From Allorhodopirellula solitaria (GTDB lineage: Bacteria; Planctomycetota; Planctomycetia; Pirellulales; Pirellulaceae): a stretch of 64,000 bases of DNA. Made by a program: the position numbers and the translations under genes. The number at the start of each line of letters is the position of its first letter. Position 1 is the first letter of the stretch. The notes under the pieces are model-generated. The model did not search any database. It was not told where the DNA came from and saw only the letters and a program-made list of their open reading frames with translations. Where the stretch lies: assembly GCF_007859855.1 (NCBI RefSeq), contig NZ_SJPK01000005.1, positions 349,429 through 413,428 on the forward strand, in the 5' to 3' direction. Below, piece by piece: positions 42,275 to 51,351 of this stretch.

Positions 42275-43459
42275 CTACGCCGTGGCGGCGACAATCTTCT
42301 TGGCGGCATCGGTGAGGTCGACGGCCGTGATCACGTCGACATCGCTGTCTTCGAGCATCTTGCGACCCTCTTCGACTTCGGTACCTTCGAGTCGCACGAC
42401 CAACGGGACGTTGAAGCCAACCTCTTTACTCGCTTCGATCAATGCCGAAGCGATCGTGGTGCAACGTGCGATCCCGCCGAAGATGTTGACCAACACACCC
42501 TTGCAGTTTTCATCTGAAAGCAGGATGCGGAAAGCCTCGGTGACCTGGGCCGCGTTGGCACCACCGCCCACGTCGAGAAAGTTCGCTGGCTCGCCACCGT
42601 GATATTTGATGATATCCATCGTCGACATGGCGAGTCCGGCACCGTTGACGAGGCAAGCGATGTTGCCATCGAGCTTGACATAGCTCAAACCCGCCTTGCC
42701 AGCCCGAATCTCGCTCTCTTCTTCTTCGCTGAGGTCACGCAGAGGCTCCAGATCCTTATGACGGAACATCGCGTTCTCATCGAAGGTGATCTTGGCGTCC
42801 AAAGCGATCATCTGTCCGTCACCGGTGATCACGAGCGGGTTGACTTCGGCGAGGGCACAATCTGCGTCGATGAAGAACCGGCACATCGCCGTCATGAATT
42901 TGAACGCACTCTTGGCCGCAGCCCCTTCGATGCCGAGTTTCTTGCAGATCTTGCGAACTTGGAATGCTTCCAAGCCGATCGCGGGATCGAAACCTTCCTT
43001 GTGGATCAGTTCCGGGGTTTCCTCAGCGACCTTTTCGATCTCAACGCCGCCCTCGGTGCTGACCATCAGGACGGGCCGGCAGGTGACGCGGTCGACGACG
43101 ATGCCGAGATAGAGTTCGCGAGCGATATCGCAGCCCGCTTCGACGAATACCTTGCCGACCGTCTGGCCTTCGGGTCCCGTTTGGATGGTGACGAGCTTCT
43201 TGCCGAGCAGTCCAGCGGCAGCGGCTTTGGCTTCGTCAGCCGACTTGCAGAGCACGACGCCTTTCTGGTCCGGATCGTCGATCACGTTGCCCTTGCCGCG
43301 GCCACCGGCATGAATCTGGGCTTTGACCACCGCGATTTTACCGCCGAGTTGGGTGTATGCGGCTGCCGCTTCCTCCGGTGAAGTCACCATGTGCCCTTCG
43401 AGCACAGGGACGCCAGCGGCGCGGAAGAGTTCTTTGCCTTGATACTCGTGAATTTTCAT
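42275..43459 (-). CDS. sucC: Succinyl-CoA ligase, beta subunit
   Basis: The 394-residue protein is the ATP-grasp subunit. It binds nucleotide and succinate and pairs with the SucD alpha subunit. The N-terminus [22 protein letters not shown] is typical. The ATP-grasp parts are seen in [25 protein letters not shown] and [12 protein letters not shown], and the NIFGGIARC strand lies near residue 325. Length and order are normal, and it should be co-transcribed with sucD. Confidence 0.96.
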   Translation of the reverse strand: MKIHEYQGKELFRAAGVPVLEGHMVTSPEEAAAAYTQLGGKIAVVKAQIHAGGRGKGNVIDDPDQKGVVLCKSADEAKAAAAGLLGKKLVTIQTGPEGQTVGKVFVEAGCDIARELYLGIVVDRVTCRPVLMVSTEGGVEIEKVAEETPELIHKEGFDPAIGLEAFQVRKICKKLGIEGAAAKSAFKFMTAMCRFFIDADCALAEVNPLVITGDGQMIALDAKITFDENAMFRHKDLEPLRDLSEEEESEIRAGKAGLSYVKLDGNIACLVNGAGLAMSTMDIIKYHGGEPANFLDVGGGANAAQVTEAFRILLSDENCKGVLVNIFGGIARCTTIASALIEASKEVGFNVPLVVRLEGTEVEEGRKMLEDSDVDVITAVDLTDAAKKIVAATA

Positions 43460-43833
43460 CAGGACGAATCCAGCAGATCGGGTCAGAGGGTGAAGTGGTT
43501 TTCATCAGAAAGAGAACGCTACGCGTCGGTGCGAATATACGCCTTGACCCAGAATCTGACCACGGGGCGTGAAAATCCCCACCATGAAGAGCCCCACCTG
43601 CTGCACGCTACCGCCTCGACGTCGAAGCCGTCTGCGATGGGTGAGCAGTGCTAGCCGCCACGCATTTTCCCAGAACACCCTAGTAGCGGTGCCATCGTCG
43701 CGCGACCGCTCCGCCGGTCGGTCCCATCCGATGTGCGCTTCGCACGAGACGCTCGCGTCCCCATCCGATCTGAAACAGCCTGCTACCATGCCTGATTCAG
43801 CCCCATTCCTCCGTTAACGCCCGCGATAGCACG
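43460..43833. other. Intergenic stretch upstream of sucC
   Basis: No gene recognised in this stretch of 374 bases. It must hold the sucCD promoter and the leader of the divergent small gene at 43834. Nothing else was seen. Confidence 0.4.
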
Positions 43834-44046
43834 ATGAATTCAACCGCAACATTGGCGCCCCTCGTCCTAGCTTTCATGCTCAACGTCAACCTGCTAGCGG
43901 ACGCGCCCGCAGTCCCCGAGTCTGCGGCCCAAGCAGGCGATGTCGATGCCATCTTTGAGGCCGGCTCAATCGCGCTACTAAACCAGGACTATGCCAAGGC
44001 ATTCCACTGGCTTTCCAAGGGGGCGCAGGCGCAGCACGATTACTGA
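43834..44046 (+). CDS. Short exported protein with a lone Sel1/TPR-like repeat
   Basis: The 70-residue product has a signal peptide (about residues 1-22) and one helical unit resembling a Sel1-like repeat (DYAKAFHWLSKGAQAQ). A stop follows immediately, where further repeats would be expected. It is probably the truncated start of a Sel1-repeat protein, cut at the left border of the repeat-rich island. No continuing frame was found downstream. Confidence 0.5.
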   Translation: MNSTATLAPLVLAFMLNVNLLADAPAVPESAAQAGDVDAIFEAGSIALLNQDYAKAFHWLSKGAQAQHDY

Positions 44047-44137
44047 GAGAGTGGAAAGCGTCGGAGACCGACCGAAACGATTGAAGGGAGGTTGAGATAT
44101 TAGTCCAACCCCTGTTGATTACCCAGCTCCTTTCGGC

Positions 44138-44195
44138 TCATCCGACGGAAGCGTACGCCCGAGGTTTTCAAGGCATGGCTCCAGTATCCAAGGAT
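44138..44195 (-). repeat. Partial copy of the 186-base dispersed repeat
   Basis: The TCATCCGACGGAAGCG stretch followed by a T-rich tract and AGGCATGGCT matches the reverse complement of part of the repeat at 44585-44770. Confidence 0.55.
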
Positions 44196-44258
44196 TTATT
44201 TGTGGGATGTGATTATCAATGTTAGACTGGCACTGCCGGAAAAAACGGAGCCGAGCTC

Positions 44259-44563
44259 GAATGGCGTGGACTTAAGCGATTGCCGCCTGTGAAACATTCT
44301 TCCGTCGAGCTTGTCTCGGCGGAGGAACCAACTGGCAGCTACTGAAAAAATGCGAAGTAGAAACGGTGCTCCGTCTCGGGCTTGCCCCGGCGGTCACACG
44401 ACTTGCTTCGCTGATTCCGCCGGGACAAGCCCGGAGCGGAGATCGATCTGGCGAGGGCGTTTTGCAGGTAGCTTGCAGTTGCCACTCCGCCCGGACAAGC
44501 CGGACGGAAGCGAAAACAGATGCCCGTGAAACTCGAGTAAATCTGCTTAAGTCCACGCCATTA
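44259..44563. mobile_element. MITE-like element with perfect 18-base inverted ends and 11-base flanking duplication
   Basis: The element is 305 bases. Perfect inverted ends AATGGCGTGGACTTAAGC occupy 44260-44277 and 44545-44562. Outside lies the direct repeat GAGCCGAGCTC at 44248-44258 and 44564-44574, as expected for a target-site duplication. Inside are several palindromes of the form GGGC-TTG-CCC or its complement with GGACAAGCC. No open frame of note is present. Confidence 0.85.
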
Positions 44564-44584
44564 GAGCCGAGCTCTGCAGAGGTG

Positions 44585-44770
44585 CTGGCTTAGCAAGGGA
44601 TAGCTCGGTCGCCAGCGTTTCCCTGCAAAAGCGGTACGCCAATGGTGTTGTCGGTCCCTGGCGAGCGTTTGTTCGTCAGGGACGCATTTTTGAGCGATCA
44701 TTGGATACGAGAGCCATGCCTCAAAAAAACTTCCGCTGTGCTCTGCGCACGCTTCCGTCGGATGAACCTT
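44585..44770 (+). repeat. 186-base direct repeat, copy 1
   Basis: Nearly identical to 55654-55839 in the same orientation, with fewer than ten mismatches by eye. It ends just before the small lipoprotein gene. Confidence 0.85.
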
Positions 44771-44844
44771 CCTTTCGCGTCTCGGCTCACGAATGCGACA
44801 GCCTGGAAAGCCGATGGTTCACAACTCGCCTGGTCGACAAACTC

Positions 44845-45312
44845 ATGATGCGAATCACTGCGTTAATCTTCGTCGCCGCGTTTGCCGGTTGTTCTCGGTC
44901 GTCGGCCCCACTTGAGCCACTGCGTGACGCAACGTCGCTGGAGCTCTATTCACTCGATCCGACGGAGCGAACTGATTTCGACAAAACCACCGGCTTTCAT
45001 GGCTGGAAGGTTCTTGGGAAGACCACGGTAAAAGACGCCAAGACACTTTCCAATCTAACGGATGCTCTTGCAGCCGGGATTGCAGAGAACGACGGGATGG
45101 TTTCCGCCTGCTTTGATCCACGTCATGGGATCCGGGTGAGCGTCGATGGCCAACAAGTTGACTATGTGATTTGCTTCCACTGCTATTCTGCTCGATGGTA
45201 TACAGACGGCGATCAGAACGTGGGATTCTTGACCACGGGATCACCTCAGCCGGTATTCGATCGAGTCTTACGCGACGCGTCCGTTGAGATTGCTGCTGCC
45301 GCACCAGACTGA
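44845..45312 (+). CDS. Small lipoprotein of unknown function
   Basis: From the ATG at 44845 the product has 155 residues, with a signal ending FAAFAGC-like (VAAFAGC at about residues 11-17), a lipobox-like site. The in-frame extension upstream to 44701 is repeat sequence and is unlikely to be translated. The mature part contains a C-F-H-C pattern (VICFHCYS) and a DP-H motif but no known domain. It lies inside the accessory island between repeats. Confidence 0.55.
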   Translation: MMRITALIFVAAFAGCSRSSAPLEPLRDATSLELYSLDPTERTDFDKTTGFHGWKVLGKTTVKDAKTLSNLTDALAAGIAENDGMVSACFDPRHGIRVSVDGQQVDYVICFHCYSARWYTDGDQNVGFLTTGSPQPVFDRVLRDASVEIAAAAPD

Positions 45313-45456
45313 TCAATGCCGCGAACCAACTTCCTCACGGTATTGGATACCGGCAATGCCTTGCAAACCGAACCCTCCACGCACTCGATAGCGGACACTT
45401 TGTCTGTTCGGGCTGCCTGGAAAGGTCCAGCGGATATGGCCGCTGGGAACCCTGTC

Positions 45457-45625
45457 ATTACCCACAAGTATCCCGTTAGGGATTGAAGAGAATAGCCGTA
45501 GGTCAGCGCAGCGCCACCTGCGGTGTATCGTTGGCCGTGGAACGTCGACCCCGAAGTGGGTCGCAGACCTCGTCGTGGACGATCTGCACCCGCATTCGGG
45601 GTTGGCATGCGTGTTTCTCGGTGGC
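45457..45625. repeat. Dispersed repeat family copy, inverted
   Basis: Matches the right half of the copy at 33260-33591 in reverse complement, including the CCCACAAGTATCCCG start, the GACCCCGAAGTGGGTCGCAG core and the CGAATGCGGG-type stretch. It carries no gene. Confidence 0.75.
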
Positions 45626-45634
45626 TAGAAGTAG

Positions 45635-46203
45635 GTAGATTAAAGACAGGCAATGAATAGTTGCCTTCGATCGCGGCTTGCATACCATTGCCGATGGTTC
45701 CGCTACTCGAAACCGTGACGCTGACGGAGTCGATAAAGATGCCCAGGCAAGCTCGTGGGGAAATGATCGATCCGAATGAGGTTCAGATCCTCCACTGTAT
45801 CGCAAGGCGTGGCTCTGTTGGACCGATCCCGCTATGGGAGAGTGTTTCGAGCACCACAGGGGCTGGATCCGCGACCGAATGGAATTCCTCGCCTCCGTGT
45901 TCGCGATCGATTGCCTGACGTTTTCGATCATGAGCAATCACCTGCACCTCGTCTTAAGAAGTCGCCCGGACGTCGCGGTCAAGGTTGGCTCTGCGCCCGT
46001 GACAACCCACTCGGGATATCTTCGGCCTGACCGTCTTCGGAAAACCTTCCACTTTGATTCCCTCCGGGGTCGCTGCTGCGCCGATATCGGAGAATCGGAT
46101 CAGAATCAACCCGATGCTCGGTGGCGGCGTTCTGCGAGGCCCCGATCGTAGTTAAATCGGCCGAAAAACAAGCCGCAGCCTGGGCTGAAAAGTGGGTGGC
46201 CCT
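45635..46203 (+). repeat. Duplicated RAYT segment, shortened copy
   Basis: This segment matches 53519-54588 at both ends, starting at a GTAGATTA stretch and ending at AAGTGGGTGGCCCT, but has lost about 500 bases internally. It shows that the transposase gene spread with about 100 upstream and 170 downstream bases. Confidence 0.8.
45739..46030 (+). pseudogene. RAYT-type HUH transposase remnant with internal deletion
   Basis: The start ATGCCCAGGCAAGC and the end at the TGA at 46028 match the intact gene at 53623-54414. Compared with that copy there is a small deletion near 45800 and a 487-base deletion at the CGTCG of 45971, which shifts the frame. The remaining active-site region keeps the histidine pair of the HUH motif (NHLHLVL), but the tyrosine-bearing helix and the rest of the domain are gone. 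It should not produce a working transposase. Confidence 0.85.
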
Positions 46204-46271
46204 CTTTCTTCCGGTTTCTGCGAAGGCCATCGGGATGAAGGGAAACGGAAAACGACCTGACTGCAATTGAG

Positions 46272-47135
46272 CTAGCTCAGAGGATGAACGGCTCCTTTTG
46301 TCACCTGGTAGCTGTACGTTTCCACGAGGAAATCGACGGCGGTGTGAGACGCGTTCACCGTTAGTTTTGCGTGATGGCGAGTTGGCTTGAACGAGCGTGC
46401 GTGAGCGTCGCTCATCCGATTCCTGATTGGTGCAATGCCGTTAACGATACTGGATAGACCAGCGAGAACTTGTCTCAGTGAATCGGCGACGTCTGGACGG
46501 CTCGGTTCCAGGTTCAACGCTTTTTGAACTCGTTTGAACAGCTTTCCGAGGTCACCATCTGCTTTCTGAGGTTCAGCGATTAGTCGAACCTGGATCTCGG
46601 ACAATACCGCCTCCAGCAAGGATCTTGCGTTGGTGATGGCACCGTCGTAATCCTCGTCGCGGATCTTGACTCGGCATTTGTAAAGTTGCTCTTCGACGAA
46701 CTCTTGAGCCAGAGGGTCGACGGCAATGGTGATATCTTCAACTTCAACAAGTGAATCATCAGCACGAGCCATCCGATAGCGATTGCGAGACGAAACCAGT
46801 CGCAGCCCGTCAAACGCCAGGTACTTGTTGATGTACTCCACTGCTTGCTCAACACCGCCGTCGAATTCAAGAAAATGGGCAGGGTCCACCGCCGCCTCGA
46901 CCGCTTTCCACTGCGTGTCTTTGTCGAGTGCCCGGAGCGAGTCCTTGGCGTAGACGTGTCGTGAAGGGAACCCTCCTCCGTAAACGTCGTTGCATCCAAA
47001 ATCGGCGAAGAAGTCAATCAGCTTTGGGCCAGACCGATACGGGGCAAGAACGTCGCCTGATGCAGTTGGGTTGCCTGAAACGACAAGTTCTATTGCGTTG
47101 ATCGCTCGTTGGCTAAGTTTGTCACCGTTGTGCAT
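46272..47135 (-). CDS. Abortive-infection C-terminal (Abi_C)-type protein
   Basis: The 287-residue protein has an unrecognised N-terminal half and a C-terminal half (about residues 155-280) like Abi_C: DYDGAITNARSLLEAVLSEI, LGKLFKRVQKALNLEPS, then SSIVNGIAPIRNRMSDAHA with the RN..(S/G)DAH signature. In this family the RN...H motif suggests a HEPN-like RNase, used against phages or in toxin-antitoxin-type defence. It has no signal or membrane segment. It is divergent from the integrase at 47348, within the AT-richer insert. Confidence 0.75.
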   Translation of the reverse strand: MHNGDKLSQRAINAIELVVSGNPTASGDVLAPYRSGPKLIDFFADFGCNDVYGGGFPSRHVYAKDSLRALDKDTQWKAVEAAVDPAHFLEFDGGVEQAVEYINKYLAFDGLRLVSSRNRYRMARADDSLVEVEDITIAVDPLAQEFVEEQLYKCRVKIRDEDYDGAITNARSLLEAVLSEIQVRLIAEPQKADGDLGKLFKRVQKALNLEPSRPDVADSLRQVLAGLSSIVNGIAPIRNRMSDAHARSFKPTRHHAKLTVNASHTAVDFLVETYSYQVTKGAVHPLS

Positions 47136-47306
47136 CTTTCCCCTTCGTCGTTATCTGGCATTTGAATGTTAGAAACACGTAGCGCGGCAAAACACTCATC
47201 GCGTTCGCTCTCGTCGCCCTGTGTTTTCTGTAGCGTACTTTCGAGGGGGCGTCCGTTTATCAAATGTGCTCGTTCCCGTCTTTTCAGCCCCCCGCCATTT
47301 AGGGCA

Positions 47307-47324
47307 TGATAAAGGGAGTTATCA
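47307..47324. promoter_or_regulatory. Inverted repeat between the Abi_C and integrase genes
   Basis: TGATAA and TTATCA flank AGGGAG in the divergent intergenic stretch, just before the integrase ribosome binding site. It could be an operator or a small hairpin; this is unproven. Confidence 0.3.
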
Positions 47325-47332
47325 GGCATTAA

Positions 47333-47339
47333 AAGGAGG
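47333..47339 (+). promoter_or_regulatory. Strong ribosome binding site of the integrase
   Basis: AAGGAGG, eight bases before the ATG at 47348, is a textbook Shine-Dalgarno site. Resident genes in this window mostly have weak ones, so it supports a foreign origin of this gene. Confidence 0.8.
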
Positions 47340-47347
47340 CCAGGCAA

Positions 47348-48316
47348 ATGGGACGCGATTTAGCTGTGATCAGCTCCAAGGAGCTTCGGGAAACGGAAAT
47401 TCCATCCTTCATTGCTTCACCGGGGCATCCAGCGGCGACCCCTTTTCGCGATTTTTTCTTCGGCCAAATAGGAAATGCCAACACGCAGCGAGCGTACTGC
47501 CGTGCAGTGGAGCAGTTCTTGACTTGGATTGCCGCTCAAGGCCTTGCGCTTGTCGAAATTCGCCCGGCAGATGTTGGCGCCTACCTGAGGCAGCACCCCG
47601 GGGCAACGAGTATCAAAAAACAGCATCGTTCGGTCATCAAGCAGTTTTTAGACTTGCTCGTAGAACGGCACGTTTGCCTGATCAACCCGCCTGCATCCGT
47701 GAAAACTGAAAAGCTGCGAGTAAATCAAGGCAGCACACCGGAAATCGCGAAGGGTGAGATTAGAGCGGTACTTGAAACGCTTCAAGGAAATAGCCTCAGC
47801 CAAGTTCGTGATCGAGCGGCAATCGGCATTCTCGTCTATACTGCCTGTCGCAAAGGGGCTATTTCGAACCTACGGCGAAGTGACTTTCACGGCAGACCCG
47901 GTCAGAGGGCTCTTCGTTTTCAAGAGAAGGGCAGCAACAACCAAAGTGCTGAAGTGCGTCATGATCTTGAAGCCTGGGTAAATGAGTACATTAGGCAGGC
48001 GGGTCTGGGCGAGGCGAATCCAGCCAGTCCCCTCTTTCGTCCACTTGTTCGTCGCGAAGAGCGATTGCAGAATAGGCAGGTGGAAGCAAATGGCGTTGGC
48101 CGCATGGTAAAACGAAAGCTTCGGCAAGCAGGAATTCGCACCGAACTCTCAGCTCACAGCCTTCGAGTTGCCACAATCACTGATTTGATCAGCCAAGGTG
48201 TTGACATTGCTTCGGTCCAAGAGCTTGCTGGGCACGCAGACGCAAGGACAACGAAGCTTTACGACCGCACAAGCAGAAGAGCAACTCGCAATCTGGTTGA
48301 ACGGATAAGCTTTTGA
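47348..48316 (+). CDS. Tyrosine recombinase (phage/XerC-type integrase)
   Basis: The 322-residue protein has the two-part layout of tyrosine recombinases: an N-terminal SAM-like core-binding domain (about residues 30-120; NTQRAYCRAVEQFLTWI) and a catalytic domain. Active-site residues are seen: Arg in TACRKGAISNL, a lysine-bearing beta-hairpin (FQEKGS), HSLR in SAHSLRVATI, and the GHADARTTKLYDR block with His and the nucleophilic Tyr. These enzymes cut and rejoin DNA through a phosphotyrosine link. It is 89 bases upstream of the ABC-3C genes on the same strand, and may move them. No att sites were found by eye. Confidence 0.93.
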   Translation: MGRDLAVISSKELRETEIPSFIASPGHPAATPFRDFFFGQIGNANTQRAYCRAVEQFLTWIAAQGLALVEIRPADVGAYLRQHPGATSIKKQHRSVIKQFLDLLVERHVCLINPPASVKTEKLRVNQGSTPEIAKGEIRAVLETLQGNSLSQVRDRAAIGILVYTACRKGAISNLRRSDFHGRPGQRALRFQEKGSNNQSAEVRHDLEAWVNEYIRQAGLGEANPASPLFRPLVRREERLQNRQVEANGVGRMVKRKLRQAGIRTELSAHSLRVATITDLISQGVDIASVQELAGHADARTTKLYDRTSRRATRNLVERISF

Positions 48317-48405
48317 CACACCAAAACGTGTTTCTTGACCTGATCCGTTCTTGAGTGCTTCGATACTACCTGCTACCGACAAACTAAAAACTGATTTCCG
48401 AGTCC

Positions 48406-49371
48406 ATGACGGCAATGAGCGATTCCTACGACAGCTTGACACCAGAGCAGCAATTGTACTCACGCGCAATGTTCAGGAGCAAAATCTACCAATCGGATGG
48501 CCAGCGTTACCAGGACTTGTTCGTGGAGGTTATGACACTTCGCGACGTTCGCTTTCGTCCAGTTAAGCCGCAAGGACAAAAAGGAGACCAGGGCAATGAC
48601 GGGTATATTCCGGAAGATGGGAAGTACTTCCAGGTTTATGCACCAGAAGATGCAAAGTCGAAAATCGCAACAGCTGCAAAAAAAGCAAAGGATGACTTTG
48701 GAAAGCTGAAAAAGCACTGGGAAAAAGATGCTCCGATCACAGACTATCGCTTTGTCCATAACGACAAATTCAAAGGCTCGTTTCCAGATATTGAGCACGA
48801 ACTGGCAAAAATTAAGAAAACGCATTCACTGACGGTGTCCAAGGCATTTCTGGCGAAAGACTTAGAGGCAGAGTTCTGTAAGCTGCGGAAGTCTGAGATG
48901 GAAGCCGTTTTGCAGGCCGTCATACCCCGGGCACATGACATTGCAGACATCGATTTCGGAGTCTTGACGGACGTGCTTCAGCATCTTGTTGAAAACCAGC
49001 AACCCGTGGATCATGAAGCCATGAATAGTGCACCTGAATTCTATGAGAAAATTGAATTCAACGATATTAAATCTACGACTCCACTGCTGACCGTCGGAAG
49101 CTATCAGAATGCTGCTGTCGAGCAGTTTTTCAATCAGCACGGTGAATTCACCAAAACAGATATACGCAATCGTCTCTCTGAGAGCTACGAGTCTTCGAAA
49201 CACATGGTTGCTGAACAAGATTCTTCACATCTTGCAGTTGGAGACTGTGTGTTTTTTGATCTGCTGCATAATATAGCTCCCGATAACACCAGAGCGGTTC
49301 AGGATGCCACGATTGTTTTAATTGCATACTTTTTCGAGAAGTGCGATGTCTTTGAGGAGCCATTGCGATGA
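48406..49371 (+). CDS. ABC-3C effector: nuclease-like N-terminus with ABC-3C C-terminal domain
   Basis: The 321-residue protein has an N-terminal part (about residues 20-130) with a restriction-nuclease-like pattern: GDQGNDGYIPEDGKYFQVYAPED, including Asp and a basic or Gln-x-Lys-type strand, then a lysine-rich helix. The C-terminal 150 residues resemble the C-terminal domain that links effectors to ABC-3C complexes. In such systems the effector is thought to be held by the ATPase and middle component until triggered by foreign nucleic acid. The stop overlaps the next start (ATGA). No signal peptide is present. Assignment is by family pattern, so the nuclease label is provisional. Confidence 0.7.
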   Translation: MTAMSDSYDSLTPEQQLYSRAMFRSKIYQSDGQRYQDLFVEVMTLRDVRFRPVKPQGQKGDQGNDGYIPEDGKYFQVYAPEDAKSKIATAAKKAKDDFGKLKKHWEKDAPITDYRFVHNDKFKGSFPDIEHELAKIKKTHSLTVSKAFLAKDLEAEFCKLRKSEMEAVLQAVIPRAHDIADIDFGVLTDVLQHLVENQQPVDHEAMNSAPEFYEKIEFNDIKSTTPLLTVGSYQNAAVEQFFNQHGEFTKTDIRNRLSESYESSKHMVAEQDSSHLAVGDCVFFDLLHNIAPDNTRAVQDATIVLIAYFFEKCDVFEEPLR

Positions 49372-49631
49372 CATTCCATTTGCTACCACAAAAGCATGTC
49401 CGTCCTTCAGAGTCGCTGCTCGGAATTGGAGCAGTAGTTCTGAAGTCGCTTAACGACCGTCCGAAATATCTAGATGAGGTATGGAGTGACGTACAGAAGA
49501 CTGAAGCGATCAAAATACGGCTGCACGGTTCGGTGTCACTCGACACAATCGTTTTGGCAATCGATTTTCTCTATATCGTTGGAGCAGTCAAACTCAACAA
49601 ACGCGGGCAGCTTGAACATGCGTCTAATTAG
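49368..49631 (+). CDS. ABC-3C middle component
   Basis: The 87-residue protein is small and helical, with a winged-helix-like end (TEAIKIRLHGSVSLDTIVLAIDFLYIVGAVKL). It is located exactly between the effector and the ATPase, overlapping both (ATGA at the start, 14 bases at the end). That position, size and fold match the short middle components of ABC-3C systems, thought to connect the ATPase with the effector. Confidence 0.75.
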   Translation: MTFHLLPQKHVRPSESLLGIGAVVLKSLNDRPKYLDEVWSDVQKTEAIKIRLHGSVSLDTIVLAIDFLYIVGAVKLNKRGQLEHASN

Positions 49632-51351
49632 CCTCACAGCCAACAAAGAGTCCTTTCGTGCGGTTGAGTTTAATCGCAGTGGGTTGACGCTTATCGTTGG
49701 AAAAAAATCAGACCCAGATGACCGGTCACGTGAGCACAGCACCAATGGTGTTGGAAAATCGCTGCTGCTATATCTGATCAACTTTTGTTTGGGGGCGGCA
49801 GAGAATCCCCAACTGACGGAGCACCTTCCTGGCTGGGAATTTACCCTTTCTTACGAGCAAGGATCGGACACGTATGCAGCTACACGTGCAACAAATGTTC
49901 AAAGTAAGGTCGTGGTGAACGGCCAGACCAAGGGGTTGGACGAGTTCAAACTTAGCTTGGGGGAAGACGTATTTGGTATTGGCGAAGAGCCAATTAAGTT
50001 TCTAACCTTCCGAACTCTGGTTAGCCTTTTTTTGCGTCAGGGAAAACCAGCGTACGCCTCGTATGAATCAACAGCTAAGAATGAACGGCAGTACTCGAAG
50101 CAACTGCGTTCCGCCTATCTGCTTGGTTTGAACGAAACACTAGTAGACAGGAAGCGTGATCTAAAAGACGAAAAAGACCGAATCAAGTCGATTCGATCGC
50201 AGTTTAAGAAGGACTCGTTGCTTAGGGACTACTTCCATGGAGAGCGAGATGCTGGCTTGGAGCTTCGTGACCTTGAAGAAGATATCAAGAAACTTGAAAT
50301 CGAAGCAAGCGATTTTCGCGTGGCGGACAACTACGAAGAAGTGACAGCGAAGCACGACGCGGTACGTCGTGAATGGAAACAGGCAAGTAATGAACTTGAT
50401 TCTCTGCAGAGTTCTCGCAGGCAGATTGAGCAATCGCTGAAGGAGCAGCCTGATGTCTCGCTTGAAGAAGTCGCTCGCGTCTACGAGGCAACGGAAGTCT
50501 CACTCCCTGAATCAGTAGTCAAGCAACTACACGATGTCGAAGTATTCCATGAAGAACTAACTGCGATGAGAGCTGTTCGACTTACAAAGGAGAAGCACAG
50601 CGTCGAGCGTCGCATATCTGATATAGAGGCACTAATTGAATCGCTGAACCAAAAGAAAGACGAGTACTTCAAGTTTCTTGGGTCTCACGGCGCACTACAG
50701 GAATATGAAACACTGCTGAACACGCTTGCGGATCGTCGTCAGGTTGCTGCGAGACTAACTGAGTTTCAAAGGCTTAAGAAATCGTGCGACGAACGCTGGC
50801 AACGCAATAAGTTGGAAATGAGTGAAGAGGCAATTCGCACTTCTGAATACCTTGAGGCTGCCGATGCGATTACTAATGCATTAAGCGATCGGTTCCGTTC
50901 CATGGCACGGAGGATATGGCCTCAGAAAACGTCAGGACTGGTGATCGAAAACAATGACGGCGACAACCAAATACGATTTGATATCGACGCGAGGATTGAA
51001 GGCGATGCTTCTGATGGAACTGCTGAATCAAAAATCTTCTGCTTTGACATGACAGTTCTAATTGAAGGGAGGAATCACTCAATGAAATTCCTGATGCACG
51101 ATAATCGACTCTATCCAGGTATCGATCCACGGCAACGGGCTGAGCTTTTTCGCGTCGCAAGTGAGCTTTCGGAAAAGTATGACTGTCAATACATCGCATC
51201 ATTGAACGAAGACAACTTGGCTGCCATGAAGACAATCATGGATGACAAGGAATATGAGTCATTGCTTATCTCGAAAGTAGAGCTTGAGCTGATGGACGAT
51301 TCTGCTGCCGGCAAGCTCCTCGGGATCACGGTAGACCTGAAGTACAACTAA
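49618..51351 (+). CDS. ABC-3C ATPase (DUF2326, SMC/RecN-like)
   Basis: The start is the ATG at 49618 (577 residues), inside the end of the middle-component gene. The frame is open further upstream but only over that gene. Walker A is seen as NGVGKS at residues 43-48. A long coiled coil spans about residues 180-400. The C-terminal half has the DUF2326 pattern (FLMHDNRLYPGIDPRQRAELF, then QYIASLNEDNL). Such SMC-like ATPases form the motor and sensor in ABC-3C conflict systems. Lower GC content than its neighbours and the adjacent integrase suggest it was acquired. A Walker B or signature motif is not obvious, as usual for this family. Confidence 0.8.
   Translation: MRLISLTANKESFRAVEFNRSGLTLIVGKKSDPDDRSREHSTNGVGKSLLLYLINFCLGAAENPQLTEHLPGWEFTLSYEQGSDTYAATRATNVQSKVVVNGQTKGLDEFKLSLGEDVFGIGEEPIKFLTFRTLVSLFLRQGKPAYASYESTAKNERQYSKQLRSAYLLGLNETLVDRKRDLKDEKDRIKSIRSQFKKDSLLRDYFHGERDAGLELRDLEEDIKKLEIEASDFRVADNYEEVTAKHDAVRREWKQASNELDSLQSSRRQIEQSLKEQPDVSLEEVARVYEATEVSLPESVVKQLHDVEVFHEELTAMRAVRLTKEKHSVERRISDIEALIESLNQKKDEYFKFLGSHGALQEYETLLNTLADRRQVAARLTEFQRLKKSCDERWQRNKLEMSEEAIRTSEYLEAADAITNALSDRFRSMARRIWPQKTSGLVIENNDGDNQIRFDIDARIEGDASDGTAESKIFCFDMTVLIEGRNHSMKFLMHDNRLYPGIDPRQRAELFRVASELSEKYDCQYIASLNEDNLAAMKTIMDDKEYESLLISKVELELMDDSAAGKLLGITVDLKYN

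Noticed and set aside
44701-44844. N-terminal extension of the small lipoprotein at 44845
   Set aside because: Most of it is the 186-base repeat, and the lipobox signal begins only at 44845.
49474-49617. N-terminal extension of the ABC-3C ATPase
   Set aside because: These 48 residues are an out-of-frame reading of the middle-component gene; the ATPase fold begins at MRLISL (49618).
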